The notes: a model not told the origin generated them from the sequence alone. A stretch of DNA of 64,000 nucleotides from Streptomyces antnestii (GCF_004005495.1 NZ_RZYA01000024.1:78329-142328); one strand, 5' to 3'; shown: positions 17,339 to 25,852, numbered from the stretch's first letter. Numbers and translations are program-made.

Positions 17339-18925
17339 GTGTCGCGTCATGTTCGTTCGTTCGCGCTGATGGCCGCGGGGTTGCTGATGGCCGGTGTCAC
17401 CGTGGGCTGTGGCGGGCCGGGGGGCACGTCCGGGCACGGTGAGGGGAAGGGGCGGGCCCGGCCGCCGGCCTCGTCGTCCGCGTCGCCGTCCCGTTCCGCA
17501 CAGGGCTCCCGTTCCCTTCCGGCGCTGCCTGCCGCGCTCACGTCGCAGCGGCTCGACTGGGGTCGCTGCAAGGCCGGCGACGACAGCCCGGCACCCGGTT
17601 CCGACTGGCGGTGCGCGACGCTGAAGGCGCCGCTCGACTACGCGAAGCCGGACGGGGAAACGATCGGCGTCGCCCTGATCCGCGCCAAGTACACGGGCAA
17701 GGGCGGCCGTTCCGGCTCGCTCCTGTTCAACTTCGGCGGCCCGGGCGGCTCCGGGGTCTCCCTGCTGCCCGCCTTCGCACCCCAGTACGCGAAGCTGCGC
17801 GAGCGCTACGACCTGGTGAGCTTCGACCCGCGCGGTGTCGGCGCGAGCGAGGGAGTGCGCTGCCGCGACGACAAGGCGATCCAGGCCGCCGAGTCCGTCG
17901 ACCTGACACCGGACACCCCCGCCGAGGAGCGGGCGTACTTCAAGGACGCCGCGGACTTCGCCGCGGGCTGCGCGCGGCAGGCCGGCAAGCTGCTCAGGCA
18001 TGTGTCGACGGACGACACGGCCCGCGACCTGGACCTCATGCGCCAGGTGCTCGGCGACGACAAGCTGCACTACATGGGCGTGTCGTACGGGACCCAACTG
18101 GGCGGTGTCTACGCCCACTTGTTCCCCCAGAGGGTGGGCCGGCTCGTCCTGGACGCCGTGGTCGACCCGGCAGCGGACTCCGTGGGCCACTCACTGAACC
18201 AGACGCGGGGCTTCCAAAGGGCCCTGGACAACTACCTCAAGTCCACCGGCCAGGACCCGGATCGCGGGACCCGGAAGATCGCCGCGCTGCTGAAGCGGCT
18301 CGACGCGAAACCCCTGCCGGGCACGGGCGGCCGCGTGCTCAACCAGTCGCTCGCCACGATCGGCATCACCGTCACCCTGTACAGCAGGAGCAGCTGGCCC
18401 GCGCTGACCAGGGGCCTGGAGGCGGCCGGGAAGGGGGACGGCACGCAGCTGCTGGCCCTGGCCGACACATACAACGAGCGGAATCCTGCGGGGCATTACG
18501 GCTCGCAGAGCCATGCGCAGCGGGCGATCTCCTGTCTCGACGACAAGGAGCGGCCGACGCCCGCCGAGGCGAGGAAGCGGCTCGCCTCGTTCCGCGCGGT
18601 CTCGCCCGTCTTCGGGGAGTTCATGGCCTGGGACACGGCGGGCTGGTGCCATGACTGGCCGGTGCCGGGCCAGTACGCGACCCCCGAGGTGAGCGCGCCC
18701 GGGGCCGCCCCGATCCTCGTCGTGGGCAACACGGGGGACCCGGCGACGCCGTACGAGGGCGCCCGCAGGATGGCCGACGAGCTCGGCAAGGGGGTCGGCG
18801 TGGAGCTGACCTGGAAGGGTGAGGGGCACGGTGCGTACGGCAGCGGGTCGGGCTGCGTCGACTCGACGGTGAACGGCTATCTGCTGGAGGGCCGAATACC
18901 GCGCGACGGGAAGGTCTGTTCCTGA
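17339..18925 (+). CDS. Second lipoprotein tripeptidyl-peptidase (SlpD/E-like) paralogue
   Basis: This 528-residue protein is homologous along its length to the previous gene product. It has FNFGGPGGSGV, the elbow MGVSYGTQLGG, Asp in GNTGDPATPYEGA and His in GEGHGAYGSG. The signal peptide runs to VTVGCGG, a slightly atypical lipobox with Thr at -3. GTG 17339 is preceded by GGGGGAGG at 5 nt; an in-frame GTG further upstream (17285) has no such site and would bury the signal peptide. The mature N-terminus is a Ser/Pro-rich linker. The tandem arrangement indicates duplication; whether the two differ in substrate cannot be seen. Confidence 0.87.
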   Translation: MSRHVRSFALMAAGLLMAGVTVGCGGPGGTSGHGEGKGRARPPASSSASPSRSAQGSRSLPALPAALTSQRLDWGRCKAGDDSPAPGSDWRCATLKAPLDYAKPDGETIGVALIRAKYTGKGGRSGSLLFNFGGPGGSGVSLLPAFAPQYAKLRERYDLVSFDPRGVGASEGVRCRDDKAIQAAESVDLTPDTPAEERAYFKDAADFAAGCARQAGKLLRHVSTDDTARDLDLMRQVLGDDKLHYMGVSYGTQLGGVYAHLFPQRVGRLVLDAVVDPAADSVGHSLNQTRGFQRALDNYLKSTGQDPDRGTRKIAALLKRLDAKPLPGTGGRVLNQSLATIGITVTLYSRSSWPALTRGLEAAGKGDGTQLLALADTYNERNPAGHYGSQSHAQRAISCLDDKERPTPAEARKRLASFRAVSPVFGEFMAWDTAGWCHDWPVPGQYATPEVSAPGAAPILVVGNTGDPATPYEGARRMADELGKGVGVELTWKGEGHGAYGSGSGCVDSTVNGYLLEGRIPRDGKVCS

Positions 18926-18960
18926 CGCGGGCGCGCGACCGCGGGCCGGACACGGCGAAC

Positions 18961-18987
18961 GGGCCCCGCACGCGAGGTGCGGGACCC
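18961..18987. terminator. Bidirectional hairpin between convergent genes
   Basis: GGGCCCCGCAC (18961-18971) pairs with GTGCGGGACCC (18977-18987) with one C/A mismatch and a GCGAG loop. It lies between the rightward peptidase and leftward moeZ and could serve both. Confidence 0.7.
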
Positions 18988-19037
18988 GTTCGGAAAAGCT
19001 GACCCTTGGCGACCGGTCGGGCCGGCCGGGGCGCGGT

Positions 19038-20237
19038 CTAGTAGATCGGCTTCTCGGGCTCGATCTGGTTGACCCAGCCGATCACGCCGCCGCCGACGTG
19101 CACGGCGTCCGAGAAGCCCGCGGACTTCAGGACGGCGAGGACTTCCGCACTGCGGACACCCGTCTTGCAGTGCAAGACGATCTTCTTGTCCTGCGGCAGG
19201 TCCTGCAGAGCGTTGCCCATCAGGAACTCGCCCTTGGGGATCAGCTTCGCGCCGGGGATCGAGACGATCTCGTACTCGTTGATCTCGCGGACGTCGATGA
19301 TCTCGATATTCTCGCCGTCGTCGATCCACTCCTTGAGCTGCTTGGGAGTGATCGTCGAGCCGGCCGCCGCTTCCTGGGCCTCCTCGGACACGACGCCGCA
19401 GAAGGCCTCGTAGTCGATGAGCTCGGTGACGGTGGCGTTCGGGCCGCAGACCGCGCAGTCGGGGTCCTTGCGGACCTTGACCTGGCGGTACTGCATCTCC
19501 AGGGCGTCGTAGATCATCAGGCGGCCGACGAGCGGCTCACCGATGCCGGCGAGGAGCTTGATGGCCTCGTTGACCTGGATGGAGCCGATGGACGCGCAGA
19601 GCACGCCCAGGACACCGCCCTCGGCGCAGGAGGGGACCATGCCGGGCGGCGGGGGCTCCGGGTAGAGGCAGCGGTAGCACGGGCCGTGCTCGGACCAGAA
19701 GACCGAGGCCTGGCCGTCGAAGCGGTAGATCGAGCCCCACACGTACGGCTTGTTGAGCAGCACGCACGCGTCGTTGACCAGGTAGCGGGTCGCGAAGTTG
19801 TCCGTGCCGTCGACGATCAGGTCGTACTGGCTGAAGATGTCCATCACGTTCTCGGCTTCGAGCCGCTCTTCGTGGAGGATCACGTTCACGTACGGGTTGA
19901 TGCCGAGGACGGAGTCCTTCGCGGACTCGGCCTTGGAGCGGCCGATGTCGGCCTGGCTGTGGATGATCTGGCGCTGGAGGTTCGACTCGTCGACCTCGTC
20001 GAACTCGACGATGCCGAGCGTGCCCACACCGGCCGCGGCCAGGTACATGAGCGCCGGCGAACCGAGGCCACCGGCGCCCACGGCGAGCACCTTGGCGTTC
20101 TTCAGCCGCTTCTGCCCGTCCATCCCGACATCGGGGATGATCAGGTGGCGGGAGTACCTGCGGACCTCGTCTACGGTGAGCTCAGCAGCTGGCTCTACCA
20201 GGGGTGGCAGCGACACGGGGGCTCCGTTGATCGTCAT
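19038..20237 (-). CDS. moeZ: MoeZ: adenylyltransferase/sulfurtransferase
   Basis: MoeZ activates ubiquitin-like sulfur-carrier proteins (MoaD, CysO, ThiS types) by adenylation and transfers sulfur from its rhodanese domain. Residues 1-280 form the E1/ThiF domain: GAGGLGSPALMYLAAAGVG nucleotide site, DEVDESNLQRQ, DGTDNFATRYLVND, and zinc ligands CYRC and CAVC. Residues about 290-399 are a rhodanese domain with the catalytic Cys in LHCKTGVRSAEV. In Streptomyces one MoeZ supplies sulfur to several pathways, including natural products. ATG 20237 lies about 24 nt after a SigR-type promoter, fitting a role in thiol stress. From memory the orthologue (SCO5178) is listed in the SigR regulon. Confidence 0.94.
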   Translation of the reverse strand: MTINGAPVSLPPLVEPAAELTVDEVRRYSRHLIIPDVGMDGQKRLKNAKVLAVGAGGLGSPALMYLAAAGVGTLGIVEFDEVDESNLQRQIIHSQADIGRSKAESAKDSVLGINPYVNVILHEERLEAENVMDIFSQYDLIVDGTDNFATRYLVNDACVLLNKPYVWGSIYRFDGQASVFWSEHGPCYRCLYPEPPPPGMVPSCAEGGVLGVLCASIGSIQVNEAIKLLAGIGEPLVGRLMIYDALEMQYRQVKVRKDPDCAVCGPNATVTELIDYEAFCGVVSEEAQEAAAGSTITPKQLKEWIDDGENIEIIDVREINEYEIVSIPGAKLIPKGEFLMGNALQDLPQDKKIVLHCKTGVRSAEVLAVLKSAGFSDAVHVGGGVIGWVNQIEPEKPIY

Positions 20238-20260
20238 TTCCGAACAGTGGTTCTTGCGTC

Positions 20261-20286
20261 AACACTGCCACGCCCCCCTTCATTCC
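20261..20286 (-). promoter_or_regulatory. SigR-type promoter of moeZ
   Basis: On the minus strand GGAAT (20286-20282) is followed by exactly 18 nt and GTT (20263-20261), matching the SigR consensus. The -35 element overlaps the TGA stop codon of the upstream spherulin-like gene, so moeZ can be induced independently of the polysaccharide locus. Confidence 0.78.
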
Positions 20287-21029
20287 GAGACACCCGTTCC
20301 GACCCGCGAGACGATGTCGTCCCAGTAGCCGGGCATGGCCTCCCAGGGGTCGACGGCGCCGCCGCGGTCCGTGCGGTCGGTGAAGTAGATGGTGCCGGCC
20401 CCCTGCCAGCGGGCGATGCGCAGCGCCTCGTCGAGGTGTCCGCGGGGCACGCCGTGCACGAAGTGGCAGAAGCGCTCGGGCGGGTAGTCGGCGGTCCACT
20501 CGGCGACCTGCGACCAGCGGTAGTCGCTCCACGCCCCGGAGAAGGTGACCAGTTGGTCGGCGGTCTCCGCGTATCCCGGGTAGGGGTGCGTGCCGTGTCC
20601 GAGGACGATGTGGGCGTCCTCGCACAGGGCGCGCAGCGTGGTGATGATGCGGCGCACCTCGGGCAGGGCGGCCCGCTCGGTGGGGCAGCGGTCGAGCGAG
20701 AACCCGTCGACGCGGTACCAGTCGAGATACCGGTGGGCGTCGGAGACCACCTCCCCGAACGAGCGGGCGCCGAAGGTGAGGTCGAGGTGGCCCAGGACGC
20801 GCACACCCCGGTTGCGCAGCCTGCCCGACGCTTCGAGGCAGTGCGGGTCGGGGCGCGCCCCGGGTCCGCCCGCGACGTTGAGGACGACCCAGTGCAAGGG
20901 GGCGCCGGGGCGGGTGAGTTCGGCCCATTCGACGGGCGCCATGAGGGGGTGGGCGTAGCCGGGGATGCCGAAGCCGAGCCGGGTGCCGGTGCTCGCGGTC
21001 CCGGGGGCGGTGGGGGTCAGATACGGCAT
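20280..21029 (-). CDS. Spherulin-4 (GH135-like) glycoside hydrolase
   Basis: This 249-residue protein resembles the spherulation-specific family 4, the family of fungal Sph3 and of the hydrolase part of PelA, which cut alpha-1,4-N-acetylgalactosamine-rich polymers. Visible family segments are GFGIPGYAHP at the start, HWVVLNVAGGPG, GHLDLTFGARS, DWYRVDGFSLDRCP with an acidic pair, LGHGTHPYPGYAE and the late IYFTDRTDRGG. No signal peptide is apparent, unlike secreted relatives. Its start overlaps the end of the epimerase gene by 13 nt, so translation is coupled. It is the last gene of the Pel-like set. Enzyme specificity is inferred from family only. Confidence 0.82.
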   Translation of the reverse strand: MPYLTPTAPGTASTGTRLGFGIPGYAHPLMAPVEWAELTRPGAPLHWVVLNVAGGPGARPDPHCLEASGRLRNRGVRVLGHLDLTFGARSFGEVVSDAHRYLDWYRVDGFSLDRCPTERAALPEVRRIITTLRALCEDAHIVLGHGTHPYPGYAETADQLVTFSGAWSDYRWSQVAEWTADYPPERFCHFVHGVPRGHLDEALRIARWQGAGTIYFTDRTDRGGAVDPWEAMPGYWDDIVSRVGTGVSE

Positions 21030-21976
21030 GCCGCCTCCATCCAGATGTCGGCGAGTGATTCCTCGAGGTTGATGCGGGGGCGCCAGCCGAGCCGGTCGCG
21101 CGCGGTGCGCACGTCGGCCTGCTGCCAGCTGCCGCAGCCGTCGGGGTACGGATGCGCGGCGGGTGCCACGTGGTCGGGGTCGGAGCGGGGGTGGCCGAGC
21201 GTGGGGCGGACGGGGCCGCCGGGTGAGTCGAGCTCGTGCAGGGCGCCGCCGAAGCCGGCGACGCGGGCGAGCACGGAGGCCGCGTCCCGCAGCCGGACGG
21301 CACGTCCCGAGCCGATGTTGATGACGCCCTGCGCGGCGGACAGCGAGGCGGCGTGCACGGCGCGGGCCACGTCGCGTACGTCGATGAAGTCGCGCTGTGC
21401 GCCGAGTCCGCCGAGTTTGAGTTCGCCGTCGCCGGACTGCATGGCTCGGCGCATGGCCTCGGCGAGACGGCCGAGCGGTGAGCCGGCGGGGGTGCCGGGT
21501 CCGGCGGGCGAGAACACGCGCAGGACGACGGCGTCGAGTCCGGAACCGAGGACGAGTTCCGTCGCGGCGAGCTTGCTCACGCCGTACGGTCCGCCGGGCC
21601 TCGGCACGGCGTCCTCGGCGGTGGAGGAGCCGGGCTGCGAGGGCCCGTACTCGGCTCCGCAGCCGATCTGGACGAGGCGTGCCCCGCAGCCGCTGCGCCG
21701 CAGTGCCTCGCAGACGGTGGCGACGGCGACGGTGTTGTGGCGGGTGAGGTCGCGGGCGCCGCCGCGGGTGGCTCCCGCGCAGTTGATGACGACTCCGGGG
21801 TGGACCGCGTCGAGGAAGCGGGTCAGCGCGCCGGGGCTGCCGGTGGCGAGGTCGAACCGTACGTCCGCGTCGTCTCCCCGGCCGAGCGCGGTGAGCTGTA
21901 CGGCCGGGTCGGCGAGGAGGCGGTCGGCGACGAAGCGGCCGAGGTATCCGTTGGCTCCGATCAGCAGCACCCTCAT
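21017..21976 (-). CDS. NAD-dependent sugar-nucleotide epimerase/dehydratase
   Basis: This 319-residue extended short-chain dehydrogenase has a Rossmann motif LIGANGYLGR, INCAG after strand 4, the catalytic YGVSK with upstream Ser/Thr region, and FIDVRDVARAVH in the substrate domain. It probably interconverts UDP-sugars such as UDP-GlcNAc and UDP-GalNAc for the adjacent glycosyltransferase; the substrate is inferred from context. Its ATG overlaps the stop of a 33-codon ORF in an ATGA arrangement, and its own end overlaps the hydrolase gene. In several Pel loci an epimerase (PelX) plays the corresponding role. Confidence 0.86.
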   Translation of the reverse strand: MRVLLIGANGYLGRFVADRLLADPAVQLTALGRGDDADVRFDLATGSPGALTRFLDAVHPGVVINCAGATRGGARDLTRHNTVAVATVCEALRRSGCGARLVQIGCGAEYGPSQPGSSTAEDAVPRPGGPYGVSKLAATELVLGSGLDAVVLRVFSPAGPGTPAGSPLGRLAEAMRRAMQSGDGELKLGGLGAQRDFIDVRDVARAVHAASLSAAQGVINIGSGRAVRLRDAASVLARVAGFGGALHELDSPGGPVRPTLGHPRSDPDHVAPAAHPYPDGCGSWQQADVRTARDRLGWRPRINLEESLADIWMEAACRI

Positions 21977-22074
21977 CGGGCGGCTCCCTGGGTGAGCGTT
22001 CCGAGTTCTCCGGGAAGTCCCAGGCGCCTGGTGTGTCCGGCTGGTCCGGGGCCTCCGGCGGGAGGGGTGGTCAT
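21973..22074 (-). CDS. Small ORF (33 residues) in the Pel-like operon
   Basis: ATG 22074 is preceded by a strong AAGGAG 8 nt upstream. The ORF ends in a TGA that overlaps the epimerase ATG as ATGA. The peptide is Pro/Gly-rich at the start (MTTPPAGGPGPAGHTRRLG) and has no membrane segment or recognisable domain. It may be a genuine small protein, or a translated leader that couples translation to the epimerase, since the epimerase itself has no good ribosome site other than inside this ORF. Nothing else was recognised in the 115 bp between it and the membrane protein gene. Confidence 0.55.
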   Translation of the reverse strand: MTTPPAGGPGPAGHTRRLGLPGELGTLTQGAAR

Positions 22075-22189
22075 CTCGCGTTCTCCTTAGGGGTGTTGCC
22101 GTGGGTCTGCGGAAGGCCCGCGGTGTCGGCCCCGCGGGAGGGGAGCGGCCGGCCGGCCGCTTCGTGTGGGCGTAAGGCGTCGGGCGCGG

Positions 22190-23749
22190 TCACGGTGTGG
22201 CGTCCGTGGGCGCGTGGGCGGAGGCCCTGGTGAGGGTGCGGGCCGCGTGAACGAGCAGGGTGAGCGCGGCGGCGCCGCAGGCCAGGCCGGGTACGGTGCC
22301 GGGCCCCCAGGCCTGGACGGCGCTCTCGACCGGTACGGCGAGGAAGCCGCAGCCGGGCACGCGGCCGGCGAACACGGTGGCGAGGGCGAGTGCCTCGGCC
22401 GCGGCGGCGGCGCCGAGGACGACGGCGGGGGCGTGGGTGCGGCCATGCGCCGTGAGCAGGCGGGCGAGGAGCAGGAGTGCGCCGAGCGTGCCGGCTCCCG
22501 CGTAGGCGGCGCCCTGGCCGAGTACCGCGCCCGTCACCCCGATGAGGGTGCACAGCGCGCACAGGAAGAGCACGAAGACGGCGAGGAGGAGGGGGCGCGC
22601 GGAGGCGGCGAACTCGTCGAGGCCCCGGCTGGAGGCGAGCCTGCGCCGGGCCACGGCGGTGAAGAGGCGTGCGCACCAGGTCGCGGGGGCGACGGCGAGG
22701 GCCAGGGCGAGGAAGGGGGCGGTGGCGGGCGCCCAGGCCGCGTCGGGTCCCCCGGCGACGGCTGCGCTGAGAAGTCCGTCGCCGAGGAGCGCGTAGGCGA
22801 GGAGCCAGCAGGTCCAGACGCGGGCGGCGGGCACGGTGTGGGCGGTGGCGCGCAGCGGGCCCCGGCGCAGGGCCGCGCGGAGTGCGACGGACACGGCGAG
22901 CGCGCCGGCCGCTCCGATGGCGAGCCGCGGCCGGCCGCCGGTGAAGTGCAGGCCTACGAGGGTGAGCGCGCACAGGACGCCGGGCAGCAGGGCGAGGACG
23001 GCCCAGAGCGGGCGGGGGCCGCGAGACGTGTCGGTCCCGGCGCGCGGGGCTTCCGGTTCGGCCTCGGTGTCGCGGGGCACGCGCGCGTACATCTCTTCGG
23101 CGAGCGAGAAGACGTCGCGGTGCCGGAAGCGGGCGGCGGTCCGGTCGGTGACGCCGTGGGCCTCCAGGCCGGCGGCGATCTCCAGGGGGTCGACGGCCCG
23201 CTCGCACAGCTCGCGGTGCCGGTGCATCAGGGCTTTCACGGGGTCGACCCCGGTACGGCGACGGCTGCCGGCGGGCGCTTCGTCGCCCCCTTTGCCGGGG
23301 CGGCCTGCGTCAGCGGGAGGGGTCGCGGGCGAAGGGCGTGCGTCGGGGCGGGGGGCGCCCGTGGCCGCGGAGGCGGACCGCCAGGAAGCGGGCTCGCCGA
23401 GCAGCGCCTCGTCGCCCACGTCGCACACGTCGCCCACGTCGCCCACGTCAGGGTCTACGTCTCCTGCGTCAGGGTCGGCCTCATGGGCGGCGGCCCCCGA
23501 CGCCTCCAGCGCCCCCAGCGCCTCCTCGGACCCCGCGCCCCACGCGTCCGCGCCGCCCGGCACCCGCGGCGCGTCCAGACCGAGCCCCAGGCCGAGCCCC
23601 GGGCCGAGGTCCGAGCCGAGGTCCGAGCCCTCGGCCACATCCACGTTCAGGCCCGCACTCTCACCGGAAGAACCGAAACCGAAACCGGAACCGGAGCCAG
23701 AACCGAAACCCTCCCCCCTCGCCGCAGCGTCCAACCCCTGCCCGCTCAC
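22190..23749 (-). CDS. Polytopic membrane protein of the Pel-like locus
   Basis: The protein has 519 residues. The first 230 or so are soluble, with Gly/Ser repeats at the extreme N-terminus and a segment (ALMHRHRELCERAVDPLEIA, FRHRDVFSLAEEMYARVP) that looks like a folded cytosolic module. About eight hydrophobic segments follow, such as LWAVLALLPGVLCALTLVG and LLLAVFVLFLCALCTLIGV. The GTG start overlaps the glycosyltransferase stop as GTGA. The position would suit an export component like PelG or PelE, but it has fewer spans than PelG's expected twelve and no sequence match was recognised. Function unknown. Confidence 0.72.
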   Translation of the reverse strand: MSGQGLDAAARGEGFGSGSGSGFGFGSSGESAGLNVDVAEGSDLGSDLGPGLGLGLGLDAPRVPGGADAWGAGSEEALGALEASGAAAHEADPDAGDVDPDVGDVGDVCDVGDEALLGEPASWRSASAATGAPRPDARPSPATPPADAGRPGKGGDEAPAGSRRRTGVDPVKALMHRHRELCERAVDPLEIAAGLEAHGVTDRTAARFRHRDVFSLAEEMYARVPRDTEAEPEAPRAGTDTSRGPRPLWAVLALLPGVLCALTLVGLHFTGGRPRLAIGAAGALAVSVALRAALRRGPLRATAHTVPAARVWTCWLLAYALLGDGLLSAAVAGGPDAAWAPATAPFLALALAVAPATWCARLFTAVARRRLASSRGLDEFAASARPLLLAVFVLFLCALCTLIGVTGAVLGQGAAYAGAGTLGALLLLARLLTAHGRTHAPAVVLGAAAAAEALALATVFAGRVPGCGFLAVPVESAVQAWGPGTVPGLACGAAALTLLVHAARTLTRASAHAPTDATP

Positions 23750-24040
23750 GCGTCCCCCTCCCTACCGGGAAAGGCCCCGGCCAACTGCTCCCTCTGGCCG
23801 GAAACCCGCTCCCGCTCCCCGCCCGACCGCTCCCCCTCAGCACCCGAACCGGAACCGGAACCCGAAGCCGCGCCCTCACCCGACGAACCGGCCCCCGAAC
23901 CCGAAGCCGCATCACCACCCGACGAACCACAACCCGAAACAGCGCCCCCACCCGACGAACCGGAACCCGAACCCGAACCCGCATCACCACCCGACGAACC
24001 GGAAACCGAACCCGAACCCGAAGCCCCCTCCGCCCAACTG
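23666..24040. repeat. Hexanucleotide-type repeats spanning a gene junction
   Basis: Variants of GGAACC/GAAACC recur through the N-terminal codons of the membrane protein (23666-23710) and, with longer units containing CACCCGACGAACC, through the C-terminal codons of the PelF-like gene (23830-24040). They encode Gly/Ser-rich tracts. The repeats sit on both sides of the GTGA overlap. Confidence 0.7.
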
Positions 24041-25740
24041 GGTGCGTCCCCCGAGCCCGCCCGCCCGGCAAGCCACGTCGCGAAGCCGCCGCCCGCCTCG
24101 CTCGACGGCGCGGTCCAGCGCCCCGGCACATGGGCCTCCGGCGGATTGGCGAACGGAAGCGGCTCCCCCGCCTCGTCCACGGCCTCGCGGCGGACCGGGC
24201 AGTGCGACACGATCTCCAGGTAAATGCCGTGAAATGCCGCGATGTTCTGCTCGACGGTGAACAGTTCGAGCGCCCGCGCCCGCGCGGCGGCGCCGAGGCG
24301 TTCACGCCGCCCCGGATCCCGCAGCAGCGACACACACGCGTCCGCGAGGGCCCGGGGGTTGCGCGGCGGCACCACGAGACCCGTGCCGCCGATGACCTCG
24401 ACGACCGCGCCCGCGTCGGTCGAGACCGTCGCGCGGCCGCAGAACATGGCCTCGACGAGGCTGATGGGAAAGCCCTCGACGACGCTCGACAGGACGACGA
24501 CGCTTCCGGCGGCGTACGCGTCCGCGAGGTCGGGTGTCTCGGGCGCGCCGATCTCCTCGAAGGAGACGGGGTTGGCACCCATGGAGTGGGCACCCTCGGC
24601 CTCGTCGGGGAAGAGCTGGGCGGCGAGGGCCTTGCAGTGGGCGAGGTAGGCCGCGGCCTCGGGCCCTTCGGCGGGTGCCCCGACCAGGCGCAGACGGGCC
24701 TTGGGTTCCTCCTTGCGGAGCTCCGCGAAGGCGTGGAGCAGGGAGATGAGGTCCTTGGAGGCTTCGATGCGGCCGACCCAGACGAGGGTGCCGGGCTCCC
24801 CCGGCTCCTCACGTTCGCCGATGTCGGCGAAGCGGGAGGCCTCCATGCCGGGGTGGACGGTGCGCAGTTTCGCGCGGTCGGCGCCGCAGCGCTCCTGCCA
24901 GCGCCGGGCGTGCGTGTTGCCGGGGGTGATGATCGCGGCCTGCCGGTAGGTCTCGGCGGCGAGCCGGCCGTGGAAGGCGGCGAGCATCGCCCGTACGGGG
25001 ACGCTCAGTCCGTCGTCGCCCGCGGCGATGTAGTGGGCCCGCAGCTGTACGCCGTACTCCGTGACGAGGAGGGGGATGCCGGTGAAGTGGCGGGCGACGA
25101 GTCCGGGGAGGGCGGCGGGGCCGCCGGAGGTGGCGTGGCACAGGTCGACCGAGCCGAGTCCGTCGTCGCCGTACCAGTCGAGGGAGAGCGGGCGCAGGGC
25201 GCGCTCGATGTGTCCGGCGACGGCGAGGAGGTCGGGGACCCGGGCGGCGCGGGCCGCGCGCTGGGCGCCGGGGGCGCGGCAGGCGCGCTCCAGCGTGCGC
25301 ACGGCGGTCTCGGAGCGCAGGGCTCCGACGAGGCCGCCTTCGTTGCGGGCGAGTTCGGCGAGGGTGTACAGCGCGTTGCCGAAACGGTCCGCCTCGGCGT
25401 TGCCGGACTGTCCGGCGCGGTCGCCGAACCCGGCGGTGTCGGTCGAGAAGCCCGCGCAGACGGCCGCCGCGAGCTCGCCGTAGGCGTCGGCGAACCGTCG
25501 TCTCGCCCGGCGTCCGTAGCCGACTCCGTCGTCGTCGGCGGTCCACATCGGCGCGGCGCGCACCTGGCTGACCTGCGGCGGAAGCTCGATCCAGCCGTGG
25601 CGCTCCTGCTCCTGGCTGCGGCTGAGCGCGTAGAGGTCGAACTCATGCTGCTCGAGCCCGCGCACGAGCCGGTCGCACCAGAGTCTGGCCTCACCGCTCA
25701 CATACGGATAGCCACCCTCCGTAAGCAGTCCGATGCGCAC
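23746..25740 (-). CDS. pelF: PelF-like glycosyltransferase (GT4, DUF3492)
   Basis: This 664-residue cytoplasmic glycosyltransferase is predicted to polymerise an amino-sugar exopolysaccharide from UDP-sugars. The N-terminus RIGLLTEGGYPYVSGEARLW is the hallmark of the PelF/DUF3492 domain. The GT4 catalytic half has TLVWVGRIEASKDL, a donor loop and EGFPISLVEAMFCGRATVST with the E-x7-E pattern. The C-terminus carries a tail of about 100 residues rich in Gly/Ser/Glu that is not part of the family. GTG 25740 is preceded by GGGGG; the frame is open to 25815, but upstream codons match no family sequence. It is the first gene of the leftward operon with the membrane protein, small ORF, epimerase and hydrolase. 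Confidence 0.88.
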   Translation of the reverse strand: MRIGLLTEGGYPYVSGEARLWCDRLVRGLEQHEFDLYALSRSQEQERHGWIELPPQVSQVRAAPMWTADDDGVGYGRRARRRFADAYGELAAAVCAGFSTDTAGFGDRAGQSGNAEADRFGNALYTLAELARNEGGLVGALRSETAVRTLERACRAPGAQRAARAARVPDLLAVAGHIERALRPLSLDWYGDDGLGSVDLCHATSGGPAALPGLVARHFTGIPLLVTEYGVQLRAHYIAAGDDGLSVPVRAMLAAFHGRLAAETYRQAAIITPGNTHARRWQERCGADRAKLRTVHPGMEASRFADIGEREEPGEPGTLVWVGRIEASKDLISLLHAFAELRKEEPKARLRLVGAPAEGPEAAAYLAHCKALAAQLFPDEAEGAHSMGANPVSFEEIGAPETPDLADAYAAGSVVVLSSVVEGFPISLVEAMFCGRATVSTDAGAVVEVIGGTGLVVPPRNPRALADACVSLLRDPGRRERLGAAARARALELFTVEQNIAAFHGIYLEIVSHCPVRREAVDEAGEPLPFANPPEAHVPGRWTAPSSEAGGGFATWLAGRAGSGDAPSWAEGASGSGSVSGSSGGDAGSGSGSGSSGGGAVSGCGSSGGDAASGSGAGSSGEGAASGSGSGSGAEGERSGGERERVSGQREQLAGAFPGREGDA

Positions 25741-25818
25741 GAGTACACCCCCGATCTCCCGCATAAGGAGCCGCCGTTGGTCCGGTGGCTCAGGGGGACG
25801 AACGTATGCGGACATGCC

Positions 25819-25852
25819 GGTGGCGTGATGGACGGTTGTCCATCACGCCACC
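25819..25852 (-). terminator. Perfect 15-bp hairpin downstream of the ABC transporter operon
   Basis: GGTGGCGTGATGGAC (25819-25833) pairs without mismatch with GTCCATCACGCCACC (25838-25852) over a GGTT loop. It lies 77 bp past the ATPase stop and upstream of the PelF-like gene. It separates the two leftward operons. Confidence 0.8.

Noticed and set aside
22190..23749. Naming the membrane protein PelG
   Set aside because: Only about eight spans are visible, with a large soluble N-terminus and no recognised PelG sequence. The name would be a guess from context.
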